From Alphaproteobacteria bacterium (GTDB lineage Bacteria > Pseudomonadota > Alphaproteobacteria > Sphingomonadales > Emcibacteraceae), in assembly GCA_020446675.1 (NCBI GenBank), contig JAGREE010000011.1:1-64000 (forward strand): a stretch of DNA of 64,000 bases. Direction: 5' to 3'. Position numbers and translations under genes: made by a program. The notes under the pieces were generated by a model, which worked only from the letters and a program-made list of their open reading frames with translations, was not told where the DNA came from and did not search any database. Positions 63,671-64,000 of the stretch are shown in pieces (position 1 is the first letter of the stretch; each line of letters begins with the position of its first letter).

Positions 63671-64000
63671 ATGGAAAAACTTATATCCGAAAATAAATTA
63701 CTGAACACAAGACGTGGACTTTTAAAAGGGGCAGCCCTTGCTTCACTTGCATATTTAACTGCCGGCAGAACCGTTGTTTCTGCTCAGGAAGCCTTTAAAA
63801 AGCAGGCAGCAACAATGACTGATGAGCAGTTATTTGCAAATGTCAGAAAACAATTAATGCTAAAAAATGGACTGGTATATCTTAATACAGGAACGCTGGG
63901 CCCTGCACCAAAACTGGTTTATGATAAAGTAACCTCCCTTATGGAGCGTCTCGAAGCCAACCCTGCAATAGAAAATTTTGGTCCTCTTGGCCTTGAAATG
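63671..64000 (+). CDS. Exported class V aminotransferase-family protein (5' part, 3' end outside window)
   Basis: The first 110 residues are visible. A Tat-type signal TRRGLLKGAALASLAYLTAG ends near VVSAQ. The mature start, ...FANVRKQLMLKNGLVYLNTGTLGPAPKLVYDKV, matches the opening of class V PLP-dependent enzymes of the isopenicillin-N-epimerase type. An exported PLP enzyme is unusual for a fold that is normally cytosolic. The reading frame is open to the window edge. GAATTTAAT-type AT-rich sequence precedes the ATG, with a GGGACC nearby. Confidence 0.8.
   Translation, partial: MEKLISENKLLNTRRGLLKGAALASLAYLTAGRTVVSAQEAFKKQAATMTDEQLFANVRKQLMLKNGLVYLNTGTLGPAPKLVYDKVTSLMERLEANPAIENFGPLGLEM

Noticed and set aside
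1..64000. CRISPR array, tRNA or rRNA genes, prophage, transposase, toxin-antitoxin or defence genes
   Set aside because: I looked for repeat-spacer periodicity, T-loop sequences and the usual protein motifs on both strands and saw none. This is a reading by eye, not a program run.

Overview
The window reads as a continuous piece of chromosome from an alphaproteobacterium with a moderately AT-rich genome. Supporting evidence: a system I cytochrome c maturation operon with ccmI directly after ccmH; the block rpsP-rimM-trmD-rplS followed by leuC-leuD-leuB-asd; mtaB-ftsY next to an IspZ/YciB gene; a DUF3576 lipoprotein before leuS-lptE-holA; and a candidate CtrA binding array. Emcibacterales/Kordiimonadales/Sneathiella-like marine lineages are my guess, not proven. 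Genes are densely packed, with 1-14 bp gaps or overlaps inside operons. I found no rRNA, tRNA, CRISPR array, phage or insertion sequence.

Layout. 1-3386: end of the ccm operon (ccmF partial, ccmG, ccmH, ccmI). 3490-8899: a small coiled-coil protein, then on the minus strand ispZ, ftsY, mtaB, a DASS carboxylate transporter and a small beta-barrel protein. 8980-17128: a candidate small RNA or leader, ffh, the rpsP-rimM-trmD-rplS ribosome/tRNA operon, leucine biosynthesis (leuCDB) and asd. 17139-20654: a palindromic repeat, a terminator and the sdhCDAB operon (minus). 20912-27188: oligopeptidase B, an exported M28 peptidase, a thioesterase, a YggS-like PLP protein, a ThiE-like protein and an unknown beta-barrel candidate. 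27495-32238: DUF3576 lipoprotein, leuS, lptE, holA. 32267-35422: an Lrp regulator divergent from a lysine/saccharopine dehydrogenase-like gene, then an SNF-family transporter. 35437-43203: a complete histidine utilisation cluster (hutI, hutF, hutC, hutU, hutH, hutG) with three HutC-like operators, ending in an orphan Lrp effector domain. 43264-47423: hemN behind an FNR-like box, a MarR regulator divergent from fahA, and an exported AspA/AstE-type hydrolase bracketed by inverted repeat elements. 47625-55662: a divergent M19 dipeptidase homologue, an MscS channel, a processive family 2 glycosyltransferase behind the CtrA-like array, an exported dienelactone hydrolase, a lipo-cytochrome, a cysteine-cluster protein and an M14 carboxypeptidase. 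55786-64000: two tandem POT peptide transporters, an iodotyrosine-deiodinase-like nitroreductase, an ABC-F ATPase, msrP-msrQ, yjbQ and the start of an exported class V aminotransferase.

The catabolic genes fit a protein- and amino-acid-consuming heterotroph: exported and cytosolic peptidases and peptide transporters feed histidine degradation to glutamate (via HutF/HutG), tyrosine degradation (FahA), probable lysine oxidation and the TCA cycle (Sdh). I see no obvious new defence or mobile system. The observations most worth checking are the ~78-nt transcript candidate before ffh, the triple TTAA-N7 array before the glycosyltransferase, the iodotyrosine-deiodinase signature, the M19 protein lacking its usual metal ligands, and the repeat pair around the AspA-like gene.
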